NCBI GenBank assembly: GCA_900768805.1
Contig: CAAGEF010000169.1
Location: 1-22,281, forward strand
Direction: 5' to 3'
DNA from: Clostridia bacterium
GTDB taxonomy: Bacteria > Bacillota > Clostridia > TANB77 > CAG-508
Length of the DNA: 22,281 bases
Numbering within the stretch: the first letter of the stretch is position 1; the number at the start of each line of letters is the position of its first letter. The notes beneath the pieces were generated by a model. The model had not been told where the DNA came from. It saw only the letters and a list, made by a program, of their open reading frames with translations, and did not search any database. Positions 1 through 6,859 of the stretch are shown here, in pieces. Position numbers and translations under genes: made by a program.

Positions 1-2
1 GG

Positions 3-59
3 AGTCATGCAATGTTTATAATTGTTCTAGATAAATTAAAAAAAGCAAAACTATTATAA
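3..59 (+). CDS. Possible C-terminal tail of an upstream gene (partial)
   Basis: The frame starting at base 3 is open from the window edge for 18 codons and ends in TAA at 57-59, just before the radA ribosome binding site. It reads SHAMFIIVLDKLKKAKLL. The tight spacing to radA (18 bases) fits an operon partner. In many Bacillota the gene before radA is clpC, but this tail does not look like a ClpC C-terminus to me, so I do not assign it. An open run this short in AT-rich DNA could be chance. Confidence 0.3.
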   Translation, partial: SHAMFIIVLDKLKKAKLL

Positions 60-77
60 TTTTGAAAGGATGTTTAA

Positions 78-1436
78 ATGAAAATAACAACAATGTTTGT
101 TTGTAATGAATGTGGATATGATTCAAGTAAATGGCTTGGAAAATGTCCTTCATGTAATTCTTGGAATTCATTTGTAGAAGAAAAAGTAAGTAAAAATTCA
201 AAAAATATAAAAGAAATTTCTTCAGAAAAAAATGAAGTAATAGAATTAAATAAAGTTGAACATAAATCAACTTTAAGAATTAAAACAGGTATAGATGAAC
301 TAGATAGAGTTTTAGGAGATGGGTTCGTGTATGGCTCACTAACTCTTTTAGGTGGTGAACCTGGAATTGGAAAATCAACTTTAATATTACAAATTTGCGA
401 TAAGATTAAAGTTGATGGAAATATTTTATATGTTTCAGGAGAAGAATCTGCTGAACAAATAAAACTAAGAGCTGATAGATTGAATATAAAAAATGAGAAA
501 ATTTTATTTTTATCAGAAACTAATATTGATAATGTGGAAATAGCAGTTCAAAAATATCAACCAAAATTTGTAATAATTGATTCTGTTCAAACAATGTATT
601 CAGAAGAAGTAACAGCAGCTGCTGGAAGTGTTAGTCAAGTTAGAGAAATAACAGCTAGAGTAATGAAAATGTGTAAACAAAAAGGAATTACAACTATAAT
701 TATTGGACATGTTACTAAAGATGGAAATATAGCAGGACCAAGAGTTTTGGAGCATATGGTGGATACCGTTCTCTATTTAGAAGGAGAGAGATATTTTTCA
801 TATAGGGTTTTAAGAGGAGTAAAAAATAGATTTGGTTCTACAAATGAAATTGGAATGTTTGAAATGCAAAATGAAGGTTTAGTTGATGTAAAAAATCCAT
901 CAGAACTTTTAATATCAGAAAGAGAAGGTAATCCTTCAGGATCTGTTGTAGTAGCAAGTATAGAAGGAACAAGACCTCTTTTAATAGAACTTCAAGCACT
1001 AACAACACAAAGCGTTTTCGGACTTCCTAGAAGAAATGCAAATGGAATAGATTATAATAGATTAACTTTATTAGTTGCTGTTCTAGAAAAAAAAGCAGGT
1101 TTAATTCTTGGAAATCAAGATGTTTATTTAAATCTTGTTGGAGGAATTAAAGTAAATGAACCAGCTTTAGATTTAGGTATTGTAATGGCAACAGCTTCAA
1201 GCTTAAAAAATATAAGTATAAAAGAAGATGTTGTAATAATTGGAGAAGTTGGCTTAACTGGAGAAATTAGAAGTGTTAATATGATTGAAAAAAGACTTAA
1301 AGAAGCGGAAAAATTAGGTTATAAAACTTGTATAATTCCAGAAAGTAATAAAAAACTATTGAAAGAAAATTTCAAATTAGATATAATAGGAGCAAAGAAT
1401 ATAATCGATGCAATGAAATGCTTAGGATTAAAATAA
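78..1436 (+). CDS. radA: DNA repair protein RadA (RecA-like ATPase with Lon-like C-terminus)
   Basis: RadA/Sms is a cytosolic ATPase that processes recombination intermediates (branch migration) together with RecA. The 452-residue length is normal for the family. Seen in order: an N-terminal four-cysteine zinc finger (C9, C12, C23, C26); the Walker A motif GGEPGIGKST at residues 92-101; a Walker B-like strand ending FVIIDSVQT; the RadA signature KNRFG at 249-253; and a C-terminal Lon protease-like fold (about 280-452, including LVGGIKVNEPALDLGIVMA) that is non-proteolytic in RadA. The ATG at 78 has AAAGGA at 65-70, a 7-base spacing. The next gene follows by 26 bases, so the two may be co-transcribed. 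No promoter is obvious in the short upstream stretch. Confidence 0.97.
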   Translation: MKITTMFVCNECGYDSSKWLGKCPSCNSWNSFVEEKVSKNSKNIKEISSEKNEVIELNKVEHKSTLRIKTGIDELDRVLGDGFVYGSLTLLGGEPGIGKSTLILQICDKIKVDGNILYVSGEESAEQIKLRADRLNIKNEKILFLSETNIDNVEIAVQKYQPKFVIIDSVQTMYSEEVTAAAGSVSQVREITARVMKMCKQKGITTIIIGHVTKDGNIAGPRVLEHMVDTVLYLEGERYFSYRVLRGVKNRFGSTNEIGMFEMQNEGLVDVKNPSELLISEREGNPSGSVVVASIEGTRPLLIELQALTTQSVFGLPRRNANGIDYNRLTLLVAVLEKKAGLILGNQDVYLNLVGGIKVNEPALDLGIVMATASSLKNISIKEDVVIIGEVGLTGEIRSVNMIEKRLKEAEKLGYKTCIIPESNKKLLKENFKLDIIGAKNIIDAMKCLGLK

Positions 1437-1440
1437 AATT

Positions 1441-1466
1441 AGAAAGGTAGGCTTATGCAAAAATGA
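1441..1466 (+). promoter_or_regulatory. RBS and three-codon mini-ORF overlapping the next start (ATGA)
   Basis: AGAAAGG at 1441-1447 is 7 bases before an ATG at 1455 but 15 bases before the annotated start at 1463. The ATG at 1455 opens a three-codon frame (ATG CAA AAA TGA) whose stop overlaps the real start as ATGA at 1463-1466. Ribosomes could initiate at 1455, stop, and re-initiate at 1463. Alternatively the mini-ORF is a chance ATG and the spacing is simply long. Confidence 0.35.
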
Positions 1467-2338
1467 AAAAAATTGTAAGTGTAATAGCGTTAATATTAGT
1501 TATTGTAGCATTAATAGGAGTGAATGTATTATTAGTATATAATGCAGTAATAGCAAAAACACAAGAAGTAAAAAACCCTGTTTTATCTTTAGAAGTGGAA
1601 AATTATGGAACTGTAAAAATAGAGTTGTATCCAGAATATGCACCAAATACAGTAAAAAATATTATAGCTTTAGCAAATAATGGATATTATAATGGAAAGA
1701 TTTTTTATGGTATGGATGATTTAGCTGTTTATGTTGGAAGAGATGAAAATGGTGAATCAGATAATCCTACAATTGGAGATATAGATAAATCAGTTATAAC
1801 AGAAGAAGTTGTTACAGACGAAAACTCTGTAGAAAATATTACTACAGAAAAACCAGTAAATGAAAATGATTATGAATATGAAATTGATGGAGAATTTATT
1901 GCAAATAATTTCAAACAAAACACTTTAAAACATGAAAAAGGTGTTGTATCTTTAGTTAGAGCAGATTATACAAAACAAATTCAATCATTAACAGAGCAAA
2001 GTTATAATTCTGGAAGTTCTCAATTTACAATAGTAATGAATGATAGTAATGAATTAAATGGAATGTATGCAGGATTTGGAAAAGTAATTGAAGGAATGGA
2101 TATTGTAGAAAAAATATATGGATTAGAAATAAAACAAGAAGAAGCTACAGAAGAAAATACTACAACAGATTCTACAGAAGATTCTATAAAACCATTTGCT
2201 ACAGCTCCTAAAATAACAAATGCTACTGTTGAAACTTATGGAATAACATACGATTTACCAGAAACTCATGAAGCATTTGATTATTCATCATATTTACAAA
2301 ACTTATTAAATCAATATTATACATCAGGACAAGAATAA
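1463..2338 (+). CDS. Membrane-anchored cyclophilin-like peptidyl-prolyl isomerase, degenerate active site
   Basis: The protein has 291 residues. An N-terminal hydrophobic segment (about 4-29) serves as signal or anchor, so the rest is probably extracytoplasmic. The cyclophilin fold begins around residue 40 (VKIELYPEYAPNTVKNIIAL) and continues after an acidic insert with EFIANNFKQNTLKHEKGVVSL, SGSSQFTIVMND and YAGFGKVIEGMDIVEKI, which match conserved cyclophilin blocks. In active cyclophilins the segment after the first helix reads like FHRVI..FMIQGGD. Here it is IFYGMDDLAVYVGRD, so the catalytic Arg and the Gln are missing. An acidic insert of about 60 residues (roughly 95-150) separates the blocks, and an acidic Thr-rich stretch lies near the C-terminus. 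The protein may act as a chaperone or binding protein at the membrane; isomerase activity is doubtful. Confidence 0.85.
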   Translation: MKKIVSVIALILVIVALIGVNVLLVYNAVIAKTQEVKNPVLSLEVENYGTVKIELYPEYAPNTVKNIIALANNGYYNGKIFYGMDDLAVYVGRDENGESDNPTIGDIDKSVITEEVVTDENSVENITTEKPVNENDYEYEIDGEFIANNFKQNTLKHEKGVVSLVRADYTKQIQSLTEQSYNSGSSQFTIVMNDSNELNGMYAGFGKVIEGMDIVEKIYGLEIKQEEATEENTTTDSTEDSIKPFATAPKITNATVETYGITYDLPETHEAFDYSSYLQNLLNQYYTSGQE

Positions 2339-2366
2339 TAAAAAACATTTTTTACTGAATAAAAAT

Positions 2367-2399
2367 TTTAAGCGACTTTAATTAAATAAGTCGCTTAAA
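2367..2399. repeat. Inverted repeat / hairpin between the cyclophilin gene and the surface-protein gene
   Basis: A perfect 12-base arm TTTAAGCGACTT (2367-2378) pairs with AAGTCGCTTAAA (2388-2399) across a 9-base loop. No T run follows on the + strand, so a standard Rho-independent terminator is not supported; it may be a weak terminator or an operator. A TATAAA at 2405-2410 could be a -10 element for the next gene, but I see no convincing -35. Confidence 0.6.
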
Positions 2400-2434
2400 T
2401 TAAATATAAACAAATGAAACGAGGAGGGATATCC

Positions 2435-3892
2435 TTGAATAGAAAAAGTGAAAGTGGTGTGACTTTAGTTGCATTAATCGTATCTATAATAGTAATGCTT
2501 ATTTTAGCCTCTGTTACATTAAATACTACATTTACTGCCTATGAAACTACTAGAGCTGAAAAGTTTAAAGCAGAGCTCAAATTAGTTCAAGAAAATGTTA
2601 ATTCATTTTATTCAGATTGGCAAACTTGGAAATCTGAAAAAGAATATGAATATAGAGATGAAATTAGAAAAAAAGAACAAGAGCAAATTACTATACCAAA
2701 TAGCCAAAAAATAAAAGAAGATGGAAGTTTGCCACAATATTTTTATGAAAATATTGCAAGTATAGATAAATATATAGATTATAAAAAAGGTACATATCCA
2801 GAGAATATTTCGGGGCAAAGTTTAAAATCTTTAGAAGAACATTCAACTATAAATAATGAATGCTATACTGAAGTATGGCAAAAATTAAAAGAAATAAAAG
2901 AAAAATTTTCAGAAGAAAATGATAATTCTACAATAGACAAAACTATATTTTATGAATTTAATCAAGCATCTTTGGAAATTGTTTTCGGTTTAAAAAATAT
3001 AGATATACCAGTTTTTATTGATTTTGAAAATTTAGTAGTATTTACAACTAGACCAGTAAAAGTAAGTGATAAAAAAATATATACACTATATTCATTTAAT
3101 GATAATAGTCAAATAAATTTAAACGATACTAATTCTACTATGAAAGATGCAGCTATTTTAATTGATGTTAAAGCTAATTATGGAACTAGTCAAAAAATAA
3201 CATTAACCTTAGAATCTGGAAAAGTTGATGATACTGCAGATAAAAACAATTATGTGGATTATAGAATTAGGAAAGCATATTACCAAAATTTATATTTAAA
3301 CGACTCTAAAATAACTGATCAGAATTGGTATGAAGTTGATGAATTAAAAGAATGTCAGTATAGTGAAGATGGAAAATCAGTAACCTTTATAGTATATGAA
3401 TCTGGAAATTATAGATTTAGATTAGAAGATGTTTCAGGTGCATATACGATAGTTATGAAGCAAAATACAAAAATGAATATAAAAAATCCTAATAATCAAT
3501 ATCCTTATGAGATAATTGAAGATATTGATTCAGATGGTGATGGTAAAAAAGATAAAAAAGGAACTTATAATATTACTTTATGCAATGCGCCTGTATTAAA
3601 TGAAGATATGATACCAGTAAAATGGGTTTATGATAATGAAGAAAAAATAAGTGGAAAATGGGTAATTTGTACAACAATAGATCCTGAATGGTATAATTAT
3701 TCAGAAAATGCAAAGATGTGGGCGAATGTAATGCTGATTCATGATGTTGATGAAAAAATTAAAAATAATGGAATTAAATTAGAAAAAGGAACAGAATTAT
3801 CAGAAAAACAAATGGGTTCAATGTTTGTTTGGGTTCCTAGATATGCAACAGCACCAACTAATTCAAAGCGGATATTCTCTGTATTTTTTTAG
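2435..3892 (+). CDS. Pilin-like / FGE-like / LRR surface protein, N-terminal segment (before frame break 1)
   Basis: This is the first part of a long surface-protein gene that I read as 2435-6091 with three one-base skips. I chose TTG 2435 because GAGGAGG at 2421-2427 lies 7 bases upstream; ATG 2414 has no ribosome binding site and would precede that site. The N-terminus (NRKSESGVTLVALIVSII) is a short basic leader, a Gly-Val prepilin-peptidase-type site and a hydrophobic helix, as in class III-signal pseudopilins common in clostridial anaerobes. A long polar region follows, with EVWQKLKEIKEKF. An Asp-rich calcium-binding-like loop (DIDSDGDGKKDKKG, near 3520-3560) comes next, then FVWVPRYA near 3825-3845, a motif that usually opens the FGE-like domain in this family. 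The zero frame stops at TAG 3890 right after the break, so the unshifted product lacks the FGE core and the repeats. Confidence 0.8.
   Translation: MNRKSESGVTLVALIVSIIVMLILASVTLNTTFTAYETTRAEKFKAELKLVQENVNSFYSDWQTWKSEKEYEYRDEIRKKEQEQITIPNSQKIKEDGSLPQYFYENIASIDKYIDYKKGTYPENISGQSLKSLEEHSTINNECYTEVWQKLKEIKEKFSEENDNSTIDKTIFYEFNQASLEIVFGLKNIDIPVFIDFENLVVFTTRPVKVSDKKIYTLYSFNDNSQINLNDTNSTMKDAAILIDVKANYGTSQKITLTLESGKVDDTADKNNYVDYRIRKAYYQNLYLNDSKITDQNWYEVDELKECQYSEDGKSVTFIVYESGNYRFRLEDVSGAYTIVMKQNTKMNIKNPNNQYPYEIIEDIDSDGDGKKDKKGTYNITLCNAPVLNEDMIPVKWVYDNEEKISGKWVICTTIDPEWYNYSENAKMWANVMLIHDVDEKIKNNGIKLEKGTELSEKQMGSMFVWVPRYATAPTNSKRIFSVFF
3869..3872 (+). other. Frame break 1: in-frame CGG followed by A
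   Basis: The zero frame reads TCA AAG CGG ATA and reaches TAG at 3890. Skipping the C at 3869 gives TCA AAG GGA TAT and enters the open downstream frame. Family proteins have an alternating strand like TIQVKFLQG after FVWVPRY. The shifted reading YSLYFFRG keeps that alternation (Y-L-F), while shifting instead at the T7 run (3884-3890) gives IFSVFFRG, which puts Ser and Val out of register. This favours CGG as the break, but the T7 run cannot be excluded. Confidence 0.6.
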
Positions 3893-5576
3893 AGGATGTT
3901 CTAGAACTTCTACATATGGTCAAAAGGTTTATGTAGGCTTGAATGCTGAAAATGGATTTACTGTAGATTCAACTACTTCTGGAACTTGGGATGTTGAACT
4001 AAGAGGTTTATGGTTTGCTAAATATGATTCTGGTTTGGAGAATGTAAATGAGTCTAATAAAGTTCAACAAGTTAATACTTCTGTAAAATCTACTGCAGAT
4101 GATTTTAATAAATTATATTCTTCAACTCAAAGTTTTAGGTCTGTTTCAAAACCATATCGTATTACATGGAGAAATATTTCTTTTACTAATGCATTTTCTC
4201 AAGCTTTAATGTTTTATAATAAATTACCTAGTGCATCAAAAAATAAAGATTTAAATAGCCATATGATGAAATCTTCGGAATATAGAATATTGTATAATCT
4301 TACTTTAAATGAAAAATATGGAAATACTAATATAAAATCTAATACATCAAATAAGTATTCTGGTGGTAGTGATGGAAATAATGGGTATACAGTAATAAAC
4401 TTTACAAAGCAAACATCAAATGGCAATATGACAGGTATATTTGATGTAATAGGTACAACTAAAGTTATGGTTACTGATTTAAAAAGTATATATGTTGAAA
4501 ACGAAAATAGTACAAGTTCGGAATTTATTTATGATAATATTGGAGTGCCAATAAATAAAACAATATATGGTGAAGCGTTTAAATCTTATAACACAAAGTA
4601 TTTATGTACTTATGTATTTGGAAAAGATGATAACAGAGGAACTGTTCTAATAAAAGAGTTGCCAGAATTTAAAGAGGAATGGAAATCATTAGCTGATTGT
4701 GTTAGTCAAAATATTGGATTTAGAATTGTTTTAGCTAATTCACCATCTGGAAATAGAGATAATTTTATTTATGACAGTTCTACAGAAATTGTTAATGATA
4801 ATTCAGCAGGATTTTATGTAACTGATGAGACAGGAAATTGTATAAAAAACGAATTTGGTGAATTTAAAGATTCGAACGGTAATCCTACATTTTATTCTTG
4901 GGAGACAATGAAGAATAATAATTGGATAGATGTTATTAGTGCTAGTGAGAGATATGGTTATGTAAATAATGGAGCAAAAGAAACAGATAAAGTTATGGTT
5001 CCAGGAAGTAACAATGATGTTTTAAAAAAGATGACTGGAAAGTTAATTATTTCTGATGAAGTGCAAGTAATAGGATATGATGCATGTTCGTATTGGACTA
5101 AAAATTGGAGCAGAAATGGTTCTATTATTGAAGTTATAATTCCAGACACAGTTACTCATATTATGGGTAATGCATTTAGACAATGTGAAGAATTAGAGAC
5201 TGTAGGCTTTTCAGAAAATTTAATATATCTTGGGCATTTGGCTTTTTCAAATTGTAAAAAATTAGTAAATATTTCTCTTCCTAATTCTCTTGAAGTTTTA
5301 GGTGACAATGGTGAAGGTCTTAATGGAGGCGTATTTCAGGAATGTACTAGTATTGAAAGTGTTACAATACCATATAAGGTTAAAGCGATAAGCAATGGGT
5401 GTTTTAAAGGATGTACTAATTTGACAAATTTAGAAGTTTTATCTAAACAAGATGATTTTATTATAGGAGAAGCGGCTTTTTCAGCAACCAATATTAGAAA
5501 TCTTGTTATACTTAGTAATGTTTCAAAAATTAAACAAAAAGCGTTTTCTCGGATGCAAGTCTTTAGAAACTGTTAG
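3870..5576 (+). CDS. Same surface protein, middle segment: FGE-like domain and BspA-type LRRs
   Basis: This segment continues in the next frame for 560 codons to break 2. It first holds the core of a formylglycine-generating-enzyme/C-type-lectin-like domain: a strand YFFRG, then VELRGLWFAKYDSG (usually GIWVAKFE), SSEYRILYNLTLNEKYG, a GNMTGIFDV block near 4420-4450, and the terminal GFRIVLA near 4715-4736. Such domains are often ligand-binding rather than enzymatic. From about 5120 on come BspA-like LRR_5 repeats of about 23 residues with the IIPDTVTHIMGNAFRQCEELE pattern, repeated as ISLPNSL and VTIPYKVKAISNGCFKGCTNL. Nothing within the segment suggests decay: it has no internal stop and the consensus positions are kept. 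An ATG at 3825 is open in this frame, but it lies inside the FVWVPRY coding stretch in another frame and is not a credible start. The role is probably cell-surface adhesion or binding (inference). Confidence 0.8.
   Translation, partial: GYSLYFFRGCSRTSTYGQKVYVGLNAENGFTVDSTTSGTWDVELRGLWFAKYDSGLENVNESNKVQQVNTSVKSTADDFNKLYSSTQSFRSVSKPYRITWRNISFTNAFSQALMFYNKLPSASKNKDLNSHMMKSSEYRILYNLTLNEKYGNTNIKSNTSNKYSGGSDGNNGYTVINFTKQTSNGNMTGIFDVIGTTKVMVTDLKSIYVENENSTSSEFIYDNIGVPINKTIYGEAFKSYNTKYLCTYVFGKDDNRGTVLIKELPEFKEEWKSLADCVSQNIGFRIVLANSPSGNRDNFIYDSSTEIVNDNSAGFYVTDETGNCIKNEFGEFKDSNGNPTFYSWETMKNNNWIDVISASERYGYVNNGAKETDKVMVPGSNNDVLKKMTGKLIISDEVQVIGYDACSYWTKNWSRNGSIIEVIIPDTVTHIMGNAFRQCEELETVGFSENLIYLGHLAFSNCKKLVNISLPNSLEVLGDNGEGLNGGVFQECTSIESVTIPYKVKAISNGCFKGCTNLTNLEVLSKQDDFIIGEAAFSATNIRNLVILSNVSKIKQKAFSRMQVFRNC
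5550..5553 (+). other. Frame break 2: in-frame CGG followed by A
   Basis: The incoming frame reads GCG TTT TCT CGG ATG and then meets TAG at 5574. Skipping C5550 gives GCG TTT TCT GGA TGC AAG TCT TTA, i.e. AFSGCKSL, which is the exact LRR_5 consensus. The repeat consensus therefore places this break at, or within a codon of, the CGG. Confidence 0.8.
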
Positions 5577-5586
5577 AATAGAACCA

Positions 5587-5590
5587 CGGA
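5587..5590 (+). other. Frame break 3: in-frame CGG followed by A
   Basis: After break 2 the frame runs only 12 codons (GCKSLETVRIEP) to CGG 5587 and would stop at TGA 5602. The next frame is closed upstream by TAG at 5579, so the shift must fall within about 20 bases. Skipping C5587 gives CCA GGA ATA AAA AGA, i.e. IEPGIKRIEAGAF, with the same length and pattern as the LRR_5 block IPxSVTSIGxxAF. The original frame (that of 2435) is restored here. Confidence 0.8.
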
Positions 5591-6091
5591 ATAAAAAGAA
5601 TTGAAGCAGGAGCTTTTGTGGGATGTGAAAATCTATATGAAATAAATTTGCCTAATACAATTACAGAATGGGGATATTATCTGGAAGATTGGGATGGGAT
5701 ATTTAATCCAGGGGTATTTCAAAATTGCAAAAGTTTAAGAAGTGTAGATCTTTCTGCTACAAGTATATCTTCTCTGGGAGATCAATGCTTTTCAGGTTGT
5801 GAATCACTTGAAGAAATAAAGTTACCAATTAATAGTTTAACAATAATATCTAGAAATAGTTTTCATGGATGTTCAAATCTTAAAAATATAAAAATTCCGA
5901 GTTCCGTAAAAAAAATACAACAAACAGCTTTTGGATTTTCTAATTCATTTGGATTTGAACTGTATTTACAATATGATGGAACTTTAGAAGATTTTAATTC
6001 TATTCAAAAAGGTTCTAATAATATTAGTGCTTGGTATGAAAATATAACACTAATAATTGAAGCTTCAGATGGAACTACTGTATTTAATTAA
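5588..6091 (+). CDS. Same surface protein, C-terminal segment: last LRRs and natural end
   Basis: These are 167 codons in the same phase as the TTG start at 2435, ending in TAA at 6089. They carry further LRR_5 repeats (AGAFVGCENLYEINLPNTIT, SLGDQCFSGCESLEEIKLP, IISRNSFHGCSNLKNIKIPS). A typical BspA-family tail follows: a YDGTLEDFNSI block and a final ITLIIEASDGTTVFN, close to the usual ITVIHCTDG ending. A separate gene starting at GTG 5618 is unlikely: that codon lies inside a repeat and has no ribosome binding site. The intact end and strong terminator indicate a gene that is complete apart from the three single-base breaks. Confidence 0.75.
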   Translation, partial: GIKRIEAGAFVGCENLYEINLPNTITEWGYYLEDWDGIFNPGVFQNCKSLRSVDLSATSISSLGDQCFSGCESLEEIKLPINSLTIISRNSFHGCSNLKNIKIPSSVKKIQQTAFGFSNSFGFELYLQYDGTLEDFNSIQKGSNNISAWYENITLIIEASDGTTVFN

Positions 6092-6098
6092 ATATATA

Positions 6099-6145
6099 AA
6101 GAATAAGTTATAAATTAAAGCTTTAATATAACTTATTCTTTTTTT
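6099..6145 (+). terminator. Rho-independent terminator of the surface-protein gene
   Basis: AAGAATAAGTTATA (6099-6112) pairs perfectly with TATAACTTATTCTT (6127-6140). The inside is itself palindromic (TTAAAGCTTTAA, 6115-6126), so the hairpin can extend. A run of seven T (6139-6145) follows. It separates the surface-protein gene from the polysaccharide locus. Confidence 0.9.
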
Positions 6146-6187
6146 GTGAAATCTTTGTAACTTTATAATGTAAATACATAAAAATAG

Positions 6188-6216
6188 TTGAAATTTTAAA
6201 ATTAATTTGATATAAC
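6188..6216 (+). promoter_or_regulatory. Sigma-A-type promoter of the polysaccharide locus
   Basis: TTGAAA (6188-6193) and TATAAC (6211-6216) are separated by 17 bases. The expected transcript start is near 6223, leaving a short leader before the AGAAAGGAG ribosome binding site (6231-6239) and the rfbC start at 6247. It lies directly after a terminator, as expected for the head of an operon. Confidence 0.75.
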
Positions 6217-6246
6217 TATACATAGTTTTTAGAAAGGAGAACTATT

Positions 6247-6831
6247 ATGGGAAAATTCAAAAAAGTTGAAACAAAAATAGATGGTGTTTGCATAATAGAA
6301 CCTACTGTTTTCGGAGATAATAGAGGATACTTTATGGAGACTTATAGTAAAGCTGATTTTGAAGAAATTGGTTTAAATTATAATTTTGTTCAAGATAACC
6401 AATCAAAATCTAAAAAAGGGGTATTAAGAGGCTTACATTTTCAAAAGGAAAATACTCAAGCAAAATTAGTTAGATGTATAAAAGGTGAAGTTTTTGATGT
6501 AGCTGTAGATTTAAGACCTGGAAGTGAAACTTACGGAAAATGGGAAGGAGTTATACTTTCAGAAGAAAATAAAAAAATGTTTATGATTCCAAGAGGCTTT
6601 GCTCATGGATTTCTAGTATTATCTGATGAAGCTGAATTTGCATATAAATGTGATGATATATATAATCATTCTGCAGAAGGTGGATTAAAGTGGGATGATA
6701 AAGATGTTAATATAGTATGGCCAGAAATACCTGGAATGAAACCAGAGGAATATTTAACATCAGAAAAAGATGCTTTATGGCCTTCTTTAAAAGAATTAAA
6801 AGATACAGATTTATTTAAAAATTTAAAATAA
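6247..6831 (+). CDS. rfbC: dTDP-4-dehydrorhamnose 3,5-epimerase
   Basis: RfbC/RmlC epimerises dTDP-4-keto-6-deoxy-glucose at C3 and C5, the third step of dTDP-L-rhamnose synthesis, in the cytosol. At 194 residues it is slightly longer than the usual ~180. The cupin motifs are complete: DNRGYFMETY (24-33), QDNQSKSKKGVLRGLHFQ with the catalytic His at 64, DVAVDLRPGS (84-93), and IPRGFAHGFLVLSDEAEFAYKC with the catalytic Tyr at 133. The start has a strong AGAAAGGAG site 7 bases upstream. It is the first gene after the promoter and is followed by rfbB. The order C-B, without rfbA or rfbD in view, is incomplete for dTDP-rhamnose. Confidence 0.95.
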   Translation: MGKFKKVETKIDGVCIIEPTVFGDNRGYFMETYSKADFEEIGLNYNFVQDNQSKSKKGVLRGLHFQKENTQAKLVRCIKGEVFDVAVDLRPGSETYGKWEGVILSEENKKMFMIPRGFAHGFLVLSDEAEFAYKCDDIYNHSAEGGLKWDDKDVNIVWPEIPGMKPEEYLTSEKDALWPSLKELKDTDLFKNLK

Positions 6832-6859
6832 TTATATAAAAGTAGAAAGGAATTTGAAA

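Noticed and set aside
3825..3868. ATG 3825 as the start of an independent LRR protein
   Set aside because: Those bases encode the conserved FVWVPRYA block in the upstream frame; the translation from 3825 up to the break shows no family match and there is no ribosome binding site.
3884..3890. Run of seven T before TAG 3890 as the cause of frame break 1 (slippage or sequencing error)
   Set aside because: It is mechanically plausible, but the resulting strand IFSVFFRG fits the family pattern less well than the reading shifted at CGG 3869, and a T-run error would not explain the other two breaks. Kept as an alternative, not as the main reading.
5618..6091. Separate small LRR gene starting at GTG 5618
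   Set aside because: The codon is in the middle of an LRR repeat, no ribosome binding site precedes it, and the repeat continues upstream to CGG 5587.
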